Source of the DNA: an uncultured Actinomycetales bacterium
GTDB lineage: Bacteria; Actinomycetota; Actinomycetes; S36-B12
Direction: 5' to 3'
DNA: 42,513 nt
NCBI GenBank assembly: GCA_913063435.1
Contig: CAJXYI010000022.1
Span: forward strand, 1-42,513
Shown here: one piece after another, positions 1-8,075 of the stretch
Layout of the letters: each line of letters begins with the position of its first letter
Numbering within the stretch: the first letter of the stretch is position 1
Notes under the pieces: model-generated
Seen by the model: the letters and a program-made list of their open reading frames with translations, nothing else
The model's database searches: none
What the model was told of the DNA's origin: nothing
Position numbers and translations under genes: made by a program

Positions 1-957
1 GCGCGCAGGCGCGCAATCCAGGTGAGTCGATTCGGTGGTCCAGAGGTACTCGAGCTGCTGGAGGTCCCGGATCCCCAGCCGGCACCCGGATTGGAGGTGC
101 TCGAGGTCGAAGCCGCCGGGGTGAACTTCGCCGATACACATGCGGCGGAGAACTCCTATCTGGCCGAGCAGACCCTGCCGTTCATCCCCGGGGGTGAGGT
201 GATCGGTCGGTTGTCGGATGGTCGTCGCGTGTGTGGATTCGCGGCGACAGGGGGTTACGCCGAGAAAGCACTCGTCTCACCCGACGCGTGCTTCGAGGTT
301 CCCGAGGGCATGTCGGCCACGGCTGCGCTGTCGCTGCTAGTTCAGGGATTGACCGCTTGGCACCTGATCAAGACATCGGCTTGCATGCAGCCGGGAGAAA
401 GTGTCGTCGTGCATGCAGCATCGGGTGGCGTCGGCAGCCTGCTCGTCCCACTCGCCCGGCACTGGGATGCGGGGCGCATCATCGCTGTTGCCTCAACCCA
501 GGAGAAGCGTGACCTCGCCGTCGAGCGGGGTGCGGATGTCGCGATCGATCCCGATCCCGTGGGTATGACCGCGGCGATTCGCGAAGCCAACGACGGTAAG
601 CGTGTCGACATCGTGTGGGACATGGTCGGTGGAGCGACGACGGATGCATCGTTAGCTGCACTGGGGCGATTCGGTCGGCTTGTGGTGTACGGCATGGCGT
701 CACGTCAAGCGGCAACGCCGATCGTGCCGGCCGCACTCATGGCGAAGTCGCAGAGCGTTGTCGGATTCTGGTTGATCGATTGCATGCGTGATCCGGCCCG
801 GATGATCGCCGGTCCGCTTGGTGAACTGATCGGTCTCGTGCAGTCAGGTGTGTTGCAGCCGCTGCCCGGTCACGCCTATTTGCTCACCGAAGCCCAACGA
901 GCCCACGAGGATCTGCGCGCGCGTGCGACGACCGGCAAAGTCATTCTCACGCCCTAA
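1..957 (+). CDS. NADPH:quinone oxidoreductase-like protein (5' end outside window)
   Basis: Medium-chain dehydrogenase/reductase of the quinone oxidoreductase (zeta-crystallin) type, expected to reduce quinones or enoyl/alkenal substrates with NADPH in the cytoplasm. The Rossmann nucleotide-binding motif AASGGVGS is at residues 132-139 counted from the GTG at base 22. The zinc-ligand cysteine cluster of alcohol dehydrogenases is absent, as in quinone reductases. The codons before the GTG are in frame and read R-R-A-I-Q, which with V-S-R-F-G-G-P-E matches the usual N-terminus of this family, so the real start lies just left of base 1 and the GTG is internal. It ends 18 bp before the convergent hmuV gene. 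The substrate is not readable from sequence. Confidence 0.88.
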   Translation, partial: ARRRAIQVSRFGGPEVLELLEVPDPQPAPGLEVLEVEAAGVNFADTHAAENSYLAEQTLPFIPGGEVIGRLSDGRRVCGFAATGGYAEKALVSPDACFEVPEGMSATAALSLLVQGLTAWHLIKTSACMQPGESVVVHAASGGVGSLLVPLARHWDAGRIIAVASTQEKRDLAVERGADVAIDPDPVGMTAAIREANDGKRVDIVWDMVGGATTDASLAALGRFGRLVVYGMASRQAATPIVPAALMAKSQSVVGFWLIDCMRDPARMIAGPLGELIGLVQSGVLQPLPGHAYLLTEAQRAHEDLRARATTGKVILTP

Positions 958-975
958 GTGCAGGGATTTTCATCT

Positions 976-1752
976 TCAGTGACGGCTGACCAGTAGCGAT
1001 CCGTCGACCTCGCGGACTTCAACGGTGACGCCGTAAGCCTCGCTGAGCACGGAGGCTGTCATCGTTTGCGTTACCGAGCCCGCTGCGAGCACACGACCGT
1101 CCTTCAACATGGTGACCTCATCGGCGAGATCTGCGACGCGGGTCAGATCATGACTGATGAGCACGATCGCATCCCCCGCGATACGGCGGCGCTGCACTGC
1201 GGCATCCAGATACGCCTGTCCCGCAAGATCCAATGTCGCGTCGGCTTCATCGAGCAGGAGTAGTGGCGCCCGCTGTGCCAGAACACGTGCGAGATGAACA
1301 CGTGCTCGCTCCCCGCCGGAAAGCTCGGTGATGCGTCGGTCCACTAGGTGGCCGAGGTGGTTGGCAGATATCTCCTCGGTGATGATGGATTCATCATCAC
1401 GCTGCTCAGGTTGACCCCGCCAAGCGAGTCTGCCCCACCGGATGACATCGGCAACCGAATAGGCGAACGCGACGGGAGTGTCCTGAGCAAGAAGTGACCG
1501 CAGACGGGCAGCATCACGCGCGGAGTAGTCCGACCAGGTCCGCGTCGGCTCGCCGTTGTCGACGATCTCTACCCGTCCGGATTCCACACCGAGTTCACCG
1601 GCGATGACGGTGAGCAGTGTGGACTTGCCCGAACCATTCGCTCCGATCAGGGTGTGAACCCGACCTGGTCGGACGTCGATGGACACGGCATCCAGGCGTG
1701 TTCGATCACCACTGCGCACGGTTGCATCGGTCACCCGCAGGAACAAGCTCAT
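976..1752 (-). CDS. hmuV: Heme ABC transporter ATP-binding protein HmuV
   Basis: Cytoplasmic ATPase subunit (258 aa) that powers heme import through HmuU. Walker A is GANGSGKST, the ABC signature is LSGGERARVHLARVLAQ, and Walker B is LLLLDEADATLDL (the motif usually reads LLLDEPTxxLD, so DEAD replaces DEPT), followed by the switch histidine in LISHDLTRVADLAD. The same frame stays open far upstream on this strand, but the real start is the ATG at 1752, which overlaps the TGA of the permease gene by 4 nt (ATGA) and begins the normal ABC N-terminus MSLFLRVTDATV. It is the last gene of the hmuT-hmuU-hmuV operon. A siderophore or cobalamin importer is the main alternative; the neighbouring HtaA-type protein favours heme. 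Confidence 0.88.
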   Translation of the reverse strand: MSLFLRVTDATVRSGDRTRLDAVSIDVRPGRVHTLIGANGSGKSTLLTVIAGELGVESGRVEIVDNGEPTRTWSDYSARDAARLRSLLAQDTPVAFAYSVADVIRWGRLAWRGQPEQRDDESIITEEISANHLGHLVDRRITELSGGERARVHLARVLAQRAPLLLLDEADATLDLAGQAYLDAAVQRRRIAGDAIVLISHDLTRVADLADEVTMLKDGRVLAAGSVTQTMTASVLSEAYGVTVEVREVDGSLLVSRH

Positions 1753-2714
1753 GCCCAGCCTCCCTGATTGGCACGGGTGCGCCGCAGCAGCAGCACGAAG
1801 ATCGGCGCACCGATGATCGCAGTCACAACTCCGATGGGAAGCTCCACCGGGGATACGAGGGTGCGGGCGATGGTGTCGGCGAGAAGGAGCAGCAACGCAC
1901 CTCCCAGGGCGCTGGCCGCGATGAGGCCCCCGTGTCGTGGGCCGATCAGTATGCGCATGGCATGGGGAACCACGAGGCCGACGAAGACGATGATGCCGAC
2001 AACCGCCACGCCGGCTGCCACGGCGAGAACTGCAGCACCCAAGGCCCACCAGCGAACTGCGGCAACAGGGACTCCTGCAGCATGTGCGGCGCGTTCGCCG
2101 AGGGAGAGCACATCGAGTCGACTCGAGATGGTCAGGGCGACCACGACGGCGATGACAAGGGATGGTGCCACGATGACAACCGATGGCCATGTGGCGAGCG
2201 CGAGGCTTCCGGTTGTCCAGAACGTCGTCGTGCGCGCGCCGGCAGCATCCGATGCGGTGACGAAGACTCCTAATACTGCCGACGCGAAAGCGGTGACGGC
2301 GACTCCCGCGAGGACCAGCGTCACGACCTCGGTTCCGTCCCGGCCGCGGGCAATCCACACGACCACGGCCATCGCGATGACACCCCCGATGGTCGCGCCG
2401 ATCCCGGCTAATACCGATCCGTAGGCTGCACCGATCGCGACCGCGACCACGGCACCGAGCGCAGCGCCGCCACTGACACCGACGATGCCGGGATCGGCTA
2501 GCGGGTTGCGCAGGACGCCTTGAAGGAGGGCACCGGAGACACCGAGGCCGGCACCGACGATGATCGCGAGAGCCATGCGCGGTGCACGGATGTCTCGAAT
2601 GATCTCCACGGTCGTGTCTGCAGCCCCGATGAATAGCGTCGCGATCGCGAATCCGGCGAGTGCGATGGCAAGTCCGGATAGGACGAATGCCACGCGAACG
2701 GGAGAGGCTGTCAC
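1749..2714 (-). CDS. hmuU: Heme ABC transporter permease HmuU (FecCD family)
   Basis: Integral membrane permease, 321 aa (family usually about 320-350), with the many hydrophobic helices of BtuC/FecCD proteins. Family signatures are DIRAPRMALAIIVGAGLGVS near residue 45, NPLADPGIVGVSGGAALGA near residue 75, and the C-terminal GVVTAIIGAPIFVLLLRR. It starts with a GTG at 2714 that overlaps the hmuT stop (GTGA) and ends overlapping the hmuV ATG, so the three genes are probably translationally coupled. It should form a homodimeric channel for heme handed over by HmuT. Confidence 0.88.
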   Translation of the reverse strand: MTASPVRVAFVLSGLAIALAGFAIATLFIGAADTTVEIIRDIRAPRMALAIIVGAGLGVSGALLQGVLRNPLADPGIVGVSGGAALGAVVAVAIGAAYGSVLAGIGATIGGVIAMAVVVWIARGRDGTEVVTLVLAGVAVTAFASAVLGVFVTASDAAGARTTTFWTTGSLALATWPSVVIVAPSLVIAVVVALTISSRLDVLSLGERAAHAAGVPVAAVRWWALGAAVLAVAAGVAVVGIIVFVGLVVPHAMRILIGPRHGGLIAASALGGALLLLLADTIARTLVSPVELPIGVVTAIIGAPIFVLLLRRTRANQGGWA

Positions 2715-3661
2715 GGGGAGACCTGGGTGAGTGCCTCCCGGAGCTCTTCGATGAGTGCTGGGGTGCGCGGACCGAAGGACAGCAGAATCGCATCGTCGAC
2801 CGCGATGATGCGTCGTTCCCTGCCGGCCGTGGTCTGTGCGACGCCGGGAAGCGCAACGAGCCCGTCGATGCCGTTGACCGACTCCAGGCCGTTCGTCATC
2901 ACGATCAGCACATCAGGGTCCAACGTCGCGAGTGCTTCGGCGGTCAGCGGGATGAAGGCGTCGTAGCCGGCCTGTGCGCCGACGTCGATGCCTCCGGCTG
3001 CGGCGATGATCGAATCCGCCCCGGACCCTGCACCACCGAGGAGATAGATCCCGGCGGTGCCGCGCAGATAGAGGAAAGCAACGCGAGGTGCGTCGGCTTC
3101 AGGTGGGATGTCGGAGGGAAGTCCGTCGAGAAGCGGGCCCGGATCGACACCGACGGCTGCGGCAACGGCCTCGATCCGAGGTGCGATGTCGGAAAGCGTC
3201 CAGGCTTCGGGCACTTCGACGAGGGGCACACCCGAAGCAGCGATCTGATCGAGCGCCTCACTCGGCGTGGTGCGCGCATCGATGATCACCAGATCAGGTT
3301 CGAGATCGAGTACCCGCTCGGCGGACACGCTGTGGGCTGCGGTGACGATCGGCACCTGCGATAACGCGTCGACATCCGAAGTCTCGTCACGCCCCACGAC
3401 GCGGTCACCGACACCGAGAGCCACGAGTGACTCACCCACTCCGGTGGCCAGGCTCACGATCCGCTGCGGACCTGCCCCGTCGGCGGTGGTGTCAAGCGGA
3501 ACGATGGCGGGGAGGTCGGCAGCGGTGATCGAGACAGTTGTGGTCTCTTCAGTCGACTCGGTTGGCGTGGTCGGTGCAGACGTTCCGGGTTGGTTCACGG
3601 CGGTAGACGAGCAGGCGGCCAGCATCATGGCCGCGGCCACGGCGAGCACCACTCGACGCAT
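2711..3661 (-). CDS. hmuT: Heme-binding lipoprotein HmuT
   Basis: Substrate-binding protein of the heme importer, 316 aa. The N-terminus MRRVVLAVAAAMMLAACSS is a lipoprotein signal with lipobox LAAC, so the mature protein is anchored outside the membrane by a lipidated cysteine. A Thr/Ser-rich linker follows, then the two-lobed class III binding fold (QRIVSLATGVGESLVALGVG and ALATLDPDVLIVMTNGLESV). The C-terminal LLSFGPRTPALIEEL resembles hemin-specific HmuT proteins. The ATG at 3661 is chosen over the in-frame start at 3799 because it begins the signal peptide and has a GGGAGA ribosome site; the longer form would bury the signal. The gene is divergent from the HtaA-like genes. Confidence 0.87.
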   Translation of the reverse strand: MRRVVLAVAAAMMLAACSSTAVNQPGTSAPTTPTESTEETTTVSITAADLPAIVPLDTTADGAGPQRIVSLATGVGESLVALGVGDRVVGRDETSDVDALSQVPIVTAAHSVSAERVLDLEPDLVIIDARTTPSEALDQIAASGVPLVEVPEAWTLSDIAPRIEAVAAAVGVDPGPLLDGLPSDIPPEADAPRVAFLYLRGTAGIYLLGGAGSGADSIIAAAGGIDVGAQAGYDAFIPLTAEALATLDPDVLIVMTNGLESVNGIDGLVALPGVAQTTAGRERRIIAVDDAILLSFGPRTPALIEELREALTQVSP

Positions 3662-3694
3662 ATCGGCAGTGTCTCCCGATGGCACCGATTTTTC

Positions 3695-3731
3695 CCGACG
3701 CTCTGTCGGCATGATTCCGACACCGTGTCGG
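3695..3731. promoter_or_regulatory. Twin 15-bp palindromes in the hmuT / HtaA-like divergent promoter
   Basis: Two inverted repeats lie in the 104-bp divergent region: CCGACgctctGTCGG at 3695-3709 and CCGACACcGTGTCGG at 3717-3731. Their centres are 22 bp apart, about two helical turns. They lie between the HmuT start and the presumed -10 of the rightward gene, a good place for an operator serving both directions. The binding protein is unknown; the sites do not resemble a DtxR/IdeR iron box. The TetR gene at 5427-6008 is a local candidate by position only. Confidence 0.5.
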
Positions 3732-3753
3732 GCGAGGGTCGTGCAGCTGTTCC

Positions 3754-3759
3754 TAGCGT
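3754..3759 (+). promoter_or_regulatory. -10 hexamer of a probable leaderless transcript
   Basis: TAGCGT is followed by exactly six bases and then the ATG at 3766, with no Shine-Dalgarno sequence before that ATG. Transcription from this hexamer would begin at or within one base of the ATG. The same spacing recurs at 12499, 29226 and 40465 in this window. No convincing -35 is visible. Confidence 0.4.
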
Positions 3760-3765
3760 GTTCGC

Positions 3766-4350
3766 ATGCGTAGAACAGTTGTGATTTCCGCCATTGCAAG
3801 TGGTCTCATCCTCGGTTCCGTTCCAGCGGTTGCCTCAGGCTCGACGGCGTCCACCGTCGTGCAACCGTCGACGGTTGCTGCCACCGAGGCGAGTGTGGTC
3901 AGCACGGCTCGAGCGAAGCGCAGCCCGAAGGTACGCAGAGGGCCTCAGGGGAATGTCCTGCGAGTCTCCAAAGTGCGCCGGCTGCCGTCCGGTGGAAGCT
4001 TCATCACGGTGCGTGGCCGTGGGTTCGATCCGCGGGTGGGCATCTACGTCGGGCTGTGCGTCAAGCCGCGACCGGGGCAGAAGCCATCCCCGTGCGGTGG
4101 GGGCGTCGATACCGACGGCAGCACCCGCGCATCGGCGTGGGTGTCCTCCAACCCGCCGTCCTACGGGGACAACCTCGCCACGAAGTACGGCCGGAATGGC
4201 CGTTTCAAGGTGCGGATCTATGTGAGTTCGAAGATCAGCAATTCCATCGATTGCCGCACCACTCGTTGCGCAATCACCACCCGCGCGGATCACACCAGGG
4301 CCAATGACCGCAGTTGGGATCTGGCCGTGCCCGTTCGATTCAAGCGATAA
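3766..4350 (+). CDS. Secreted protein related to the C-terminal module of HtaA-type heme proteins
   Basis: Exported protein of 194 aa. MRRTVVISAIASGLILGSVP followed by AVASGS is a Sec signal peptide; a basic linker (residues about 45-62) precedes a compact domain at about 65-194. That domain contains GRGFDPRVGIYVGLCV, two cysteine pairs (C-V-K...C-G-G and D-C-R...R-C-A-I) and the ending WDLAVPVRFKR. The following gene has the same module at its C-terminus (TGTGFDPAVKANPAVQGMYL ... WDAFTRIRFRR), so the pair share an extracellular fold. Divergent from hmuTUV and 12 bp before the HtaA-domain gene, it probably helps capture or pass on heme outside the cell. No HtaA domain proper is seen here, and a direct heme role is inferred only from context. 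Confidence 0.7.
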   Translation: MRRTVVISAIASGLILGSVPAVASGSTASTVVQPSTVAATEASVVSTARAKRSPKVRRGPQGNVLRVSKVRRLPSGGSFITVRGRGFDPRVGIYVGLCVKPRPGQKPSPCGGGVDTDGSTRASAWVSSNPPSYGDNLATKYGRNGRFKVRIYVSSKISNSIDCRTTRCAITTRADHTRANDRSWDLAVPVRFKR

Positions 4351-4362
4351 GGAGAGCAACAG

Positions 4363-5403
4363 ATGCACCGAGGATTGATCGCGGTCCCGAGCGTGGCTGC
4401 GCTGGCTGCAGGCCTGCTGTGGGCGGCTCCGGCGCAGGCAGAGCCCGCCACGACGCAGGAATCGGCGGCCGTCACGAATGCCACCATGACCTGGCCGGTG
4501 AATGCATGCGCGTTCGATGTGAACCTGCCGGCCTGCACGAGTCTGACCGAGCGCCAGGCTCTCGTCGGTGACGTCACGCGGGGTGAAACCGGCTGGGTTT
4601 TCACCGGTGGTGACGGAGTGGTGACTGAGGCCGGTGACATGACGGTGTCATGGGATGCAGAAGTCCAGATCGGCAACACGACCCGTGGCAACTACACGAT
4701 CACGTTCATCGACCCGGTTCTCACAGTGGATGCTGCAGGGGCGGGCGCCATCACGGCTGATGTCACCTCGCAGATCGGGGCCCAGACACCCGTGACCACA
4801 GCTGACGTCACCATCGTGGAGTTCACCGGAGCGAGCACGGATGCTGATTTCGAATCGACCCCGACGGAATTCGCAGCTTCCTTCATCGATGCGTTGAGCG
4901 GAGCGTCGGGTGCAGGATTCAGCCTCTCGTCGTGGTTCACCCCGACGGGATCGTCGCTCGATCCGCTGAAGGAACCGGGTGCGGTGGAGTTCGACCGTTG
5001 GGTCCCGACGTTGACGGTCACCCTGCCGAAGCGGTTCGATGAGCGGAATCCGCGAGTGAAAGCCAAGCGCTTCATGGTGTCGGTGACCGGGACCGGATTC
5101 GATCCCGCCGTGAAAGCGAATCCGGCTGTGCAGGGGATGTACCTAGTGTTCGGCACGAACCCGGCAACGACCGAGAACGGCTACACCAACATCGACGGCT
5201 ATTTCCGTGCTCGCTACATGCCGATGGCTCCGGATGCGAACGGTGAATTCTCGAACAAGATCCAGGTTCGGGGCGTGTACACGAAGGATGGTGAGCGTTT
5301 CAATGGCCGCTTCGGGGAGCACCTCGGAGTGGCGACGTGGGCGGCACACCGACATGCCACGACCGAATGGGACGCGTTCACCAGGATCCGATTCCGTCGG
5401 TAG
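4363..5403 (+). CDS. HtaA-domain secreted heme-binding protein
   Basis: Exported protein of 346 aa with signal peptide MHRGLIAVPSVAALAAGLLW ending APAQA (cleavage near residue 26). Residues about 40-150 resemble the HtaA heme-binding domain: TMTWPVNACAF, ETGWVFTGGDGVVTEAGDMT, WDAEVQIG and the run YTITFIDPVLTVDAAGAGA then ITADV, the usual tail of that domain. Residues about 220-346 form a second module shared with the preceding gene. No C-terminal transmembrane anchor is present, unlike corynebacterial HtaA, so it may be released or held by other means. Translation starts at an ATG with AAGGAGA upstream. Family knowledge: HtaA proteins take heme from hemoproteins and pass it to HmuT, which fits the divergent hmuTUV. 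Confidence 0.72.
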   Translation: MHRGLIAVPSVAALAAGLLWAAPAQAEPATTQESAAVTNATMTWPVNACAFDVNLPACTSLTERQALVGDVTRGETGWVFTGGDGVVTEAGDMTVSWDAEVQIGNTTRGNYTITFIDPVLTVDAAGAGAITADVTSQIGAQTPVTTADVTIVEFTGASTDADFESTPTEFAASFIDALSGASGAGFSLSSWFTPTGSSLDPLKEPGAVEFDRWVPTLTVTLPKRFDERNPRVKAKRFMVSVTGTGFDPAVKANPAVQGMYLVFGTNPATTENGYTNIDGYFRARYMPMAPDANGEFSNKIQVRGVYTKDGERFNGRFGEHLGVATWAAHRHATTEWDAFTRIRFRR

Positions 5404-5426
5404 GGGATTGGCCGCGAGCGCGAGGT

Positions 5427-6008
5427 TCAGCGTGCGAGGTCGATGCCGCCGAGAGCGAATGCAACGGCGGCATCGACCTCGTCTTCGCCTGGGAGACCGG
5501 CTTCGATGCGGCGGGTGGCGGATTCGACGACGCCCCACACGTATCCGGCATGTCGATCCGGGCTCGGCACACCGAGATCGCGCAGCGCTTCATGAACCGG
5601 GCGGGCCAGATCTCGGTGCATGGCGGCGACCTGGGCGCGGCGAACGGGAGGAAGGGTTGCATCCCCGGCAGCGCGAACGAGGGCGTGGCGGCCATCGGCG
5701 ACATAGGCCAGTGCCGAACGGATCCAGGTCTCCAGTCGGAGACGAGGATCGTCGATCCCGGAACAGCAATCACCCAGATGGTCCGCCCAGGCGGCCAGTT
5801 CATCGACGATGACGTCCGCGATCAGATCGGCCGCTGAGCGGTAGTACTCATACACCGCTGTTCGCGACAACCCGGCCCGCTCGGCGATCGCGGCCATGGT
5901 GACGGCGGAACTGCCTTCGCTGCGCATGAGATCAGCCGCAACATCGACCAGGGCGTCCCGGCGCATCTCACGATGCTCGGCCACCGAGGCAGCGGCGATC
6001 TTAGGCAT
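5427..6008 (-). CDS. TetR-family transcriptional regulator
   Basis: Cytoplasmic repressor-type protein, 193 aa. The N-terminal helix-turn-helix is AIAERAGLSRTAVYEYYRS at about residues 40-58, followed by a helical ligand-binding/dimer domain ending in ALGGIDLAR. It is transcribed toward the HtaA-like gene, tail to tail with a 23-bp gap. The ATG at 6008 sits inside the 10-bp palindrome AGGCATGCCT (6003-6012) and has no good Shine-Dalgarno, so an operator overlapping its own start is possible. Candidate targets by position are itself and the heme promoter at 3695-3731; its ligand is unknown. Confidence 0.85.
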   Translation of the reverse strand: MPKIAAASVAEHREMRRDALVDVAADLMRSEGSSAVTMAAIAERAGLSRTAVYEYYRSAADLIADVIVDELAAWADHLGDCCSGIDDPRLRLETWIRSALAYVADGRHALVRAAGDATLPPVRRAQVAAMHRDLARPVHEALRDLGVPSPDRHAGYVWGVVESATRRIEAGLPGEDEVDAAVAFALGGIDLAR

Positions 6009-6112
6009 GCCTTAGATGATGCCATGGAGGCGCGGGAGCCTCTCGCCGGAGCAGGTCAGGTTGGCGAATCTCACATCCACCGACGTGGGATGACGGTGTG
6101 GAGCGGGCTGTT

Positions 6113-6982
6113 TCAGGGCAGGGCCGGGGCGGGAATGGCCGCGAGGGAGGAGCGCAGCGATGCGAACCGTGGGGATTCTCCCACCGCCGACCATGCCGAC
6201 CAGTCGTTGATCGCCTGCGCGACCTCGGACTTGGACCGGGCCACGAAGTTCCACCACATGAACAGCGGCTCCTCCCACGGGCTTCCACCCAGCAGGATCA
6301 GCCGTGCGGTGTCATCGGTGCGGATCGTCAGCTCCGCCGTTTCGGGTTCCCACTGGAGGAGTTGGCCTTCCGTGACGGGTGAGCGATTGATCGTGGCCGA
6401 ACCACCGGCGCAGTACACCGCGTATTCGAAGGTTGGTTCCAGCGACCAGGTCGAGACGCCTTTGCGATGCGCGATGTCAACCCCTACGGCGGGATGCTCG
6501 ATGTTCGCCGAACTCGAAGCGCCACCCCACGACCCGAGGAACACCGTGGCATCAGCCGTACCGGATGCCACGGTGGGCAGATCGGCGTGATGGGCGAAGC
6601 CCGGAGTCCCGTCACGGGTCGTCTCTGGTTGGGCCAGCCACAGTTGAACTCCATGCAGGGTCTGCGACCTGACCCGATCTGCCTGCTCGGCGTGGACGAT
6701 CCCGTGCCCTGCGGTCATCAGGTTCAACTCACCGGGTCGGATGAGTTGATCGCTGCCGAGTGAGTCGGTGTGCACGACGGCACCGTCGAACAGCCAGGTC
6801 GCGGTGTGCAATCCGATGTGAGGGTGCGGCCCGACATCCAAGCCCTGCGTCGGCGTGATGAGCTCCGGGCCCATGTGATCGGCGAAGCACCACGGTCCGA
6901 CTGTCCGCAGACTCCGCTGGGGGAGCGCACGGCGAATCTGCAGTCCGCCGACTTCGGCGACGCGCGCGGTCAACGTGCGCAT
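6113..6982 (-). CDS. Pirin family protein
   Basis: Bicupin protein of 289 aa. The metal-binding pirin residues are visible: GPHPHIGLHTATW (His53, His55), then AGHGIVHAEQ (His97, Glu99). Pirins are iron-containing cupins; some oxidise quercetin and others act as redox-sensitive regulators. The C-terminal cupin (about 165-270) ends LILLGGSPWEEPLFMWWNFV, usual for bacterial pirins. It is 24 bp downstream of a second, different pirin, so the two are probably co-transcribed from the promoter at 8046-8074. Confidence 0.86.
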   Translation of the reverse strand: MRTLTARVAEVGGLQIRRALPQRSLRTVGPWCFADHMGPELITPTQGLDVGPHPHIGLHTATWLFDGAVVHTDSLGSDQLIRPGELNLMTAGHGIVHAEQADRVRSQTLHGVQLWLAQPETTRDGTPGFAHHADLPTVASGTADATVFLGSWGGASSSANIEHPAVGVDIAHRKGVSTWSLEPTFEYAVYCAGGSATINRSPVTEGQLLQWEPETAELTIRTDDTARLILLGGSPWEEPLFMWWNFVARSKSEVAQAINDWSAWSAVGESPRFASLRSSLAAIPAPALP

Positions 6983-7006
6983 GAGCCCGTACCGTTCGAC
7001 GTGGCG

Positions 7007-8008
7007 TCAGGCGTCGGGGGTCGCGTCGTTCACCGCTGCGTGAGGCGTGGCGTGCTCCGCGGGGATCGAGCCGAGGCGACCGGCCTGGTAATCCTCGAAG
7101 GCCTGCATGAGTTCCGCACGCGTGTTCATCACGAACGGTCCGTAGGCTGCAACAGGTTCGCGGATCGGTTGCCCGCCGAGGATGAACACGTCGAGGCCGC
7201 TCAGGCGCGACTCCTGGATCGGGTCGGCGGCGATGGTGATCGTGTCACCTTCGCCGAGCACCGCGAGTTGTCCACTCTTCAATGGGCGACGTCCCTCGGC
7301 TGAACCGACCGAACCATTGCCGGAGAGCGAATACACCAGCGCATTGAAGTCCGGTCGCCACGGCAGCGTGATCTCAGCGCCGGGAGAGATCGTCGCGTGG
7401 ATGAGGGTGATAGGGGTGTAGGTCGAACCCGGACCGGAGTGACCGGCCAGGTCACCGGCAATCACCCTGAGCAGCGAACCGCCGTCGTCGGAGGACAGGA
7501 GAGCGACCTCACCGGAGCGCAGGTCCTGGTAGCGCGGCTGTGCCATCTTCTGTGCCTTGGGCAGGTTCACCCACAGCTGGATTCCATGGAACAACCCACC
7601 GCTGACCACGAGATGCTCCGGTGGCTTCTCGATATGCAAGATTCCGGAACCGGCGGTCATCCACTGGGTGTCCCCGTTGGTGATCTCACCTCCGCCGCCG
7701 TGGGAGTCAGCATGCTCGAAGATGCCGTCGATGATGTACGTCACGGTCTCGAAGCCTCGGTGGGGATGCCACGGGGTGCCCTTCGGTTCGCCCGGTGCGT
7801 ATTCGACCTCGCCCATCTGATCCATGTGGATGAAGGGATCCAGCGCGCGAAGGTCGACTCCGGCGAAGGCGCGGCGCACGGGGAACCCCTCACCCTCGAA
7901 GCCCGAGGGCGCGGTGGTGAGGGAGACGACCGGGCGGCCGCGCAGGGTCGGATCGACTGCGGGTACGCGCGGCAGACTCAGCGGATTGTCCACGGTGATG
8001 GCGGGCAT
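7007..8008 (-). CDS. Pirin family protein
   Basis: Second pirin, 333 aa, about 40 aa longer than its partner. The iron site is complete: GTPWHPHRGFETVTY (His81, His83) and TAGSGILHIEKPP (His125, Glu127). The C-terminal cupin ends with the pirin signature LDVFILGGQPIREPVAAYGP. The ATG at 8008 is preferred to an in-frame TTG at 8020 because GGGAGG stands four bases before the ATG. It is first gene of the two-pirin operon. The tail after residue 305 is rich in Ala, His and Asp and probably disordered. Confidence 0.87.
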   Translation of the reverse strand: MPAITVDNPLSLPRVPAVDPTLRGRPVVSLTTAPSGFEGEGFPVRRAFAGVDLRALDPFIHMDQMGEVEYAPGEPKGTPWHPHRGFETVTYIIDGIFEHADSHGGGGEITNGDTQWMTAGSGILHIEKPPEHLVVSGGLFHGIQLWVNLPKAQKMAQPRYQDLRSGEVALLSSDDGGSLLRVIAGDLAGHSGPGSTYTPITLIHATISPGAEITLPWRPDFNALVYSLSGNGSVGSAEGRRPLKSGQLAVLGEGDTITIAADPIQESRLSGLDVFILGGQPIREPVAAYGPFVMNTRAELMQAFEDYQAGRLGSIPAEHATPHAAVNDATPDA

Positions 8009-8031
8009 GGCGCCTCCCAAGGCTCAGAAAC

Positions 8032-8074
8032 TAGTTGATGGTTCAACTATATAGGGGCGCCTGCGCCCACGCAA
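8032..8074 (-). promoter_or_regulatory. Promoter and MarR-like operator of the pirin operon
   Basis: Read on the minus strand, a -35 TTGCGT (8069-8074), a 17-bp spacer and a -10 TATAGT (8046-8051) precede the pirin gene. An inverted repeat, TAGTTGA-N4-TCAACTA (8032-8049), overlaps the -10, so a bound protein would block initiation. The arms match the core of the palindromes before the MarR gene at 40477 (CAACTAGTTG), suggesting a MarR-family repressor. The -35 abuts the stop codon of the upstream regulator gene. Confidence 0.6.
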
Positions 8075-8075
8075 C

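Noticed and set aside
940-980. Terminators at convergent gene ends (950-976, 5403-5427, 10360-10367, 37511-37530)
   Set aside because: The gaps are 6-23 bp and show no stem with a T-run.
1753-2856. Upstream continuation of the hmuV frame as a very long protein
   Set aside because: It runs through hmuU in another frame, is packed with Arg, His and Cys, and has no domain; the ATG at 1752 begins the ABC domain.
2660-3364. Open frame opposite hmuT
   Set aside because: Antisense shadow of a well-supported gene, with no motif or ribosome site.
6001-6019. DtxR/IdeR iron box at the TetR start
   Set aside because: Only the left half TTAGG and a few central bases agree with the 19-bp consensus; too weak to annotate.
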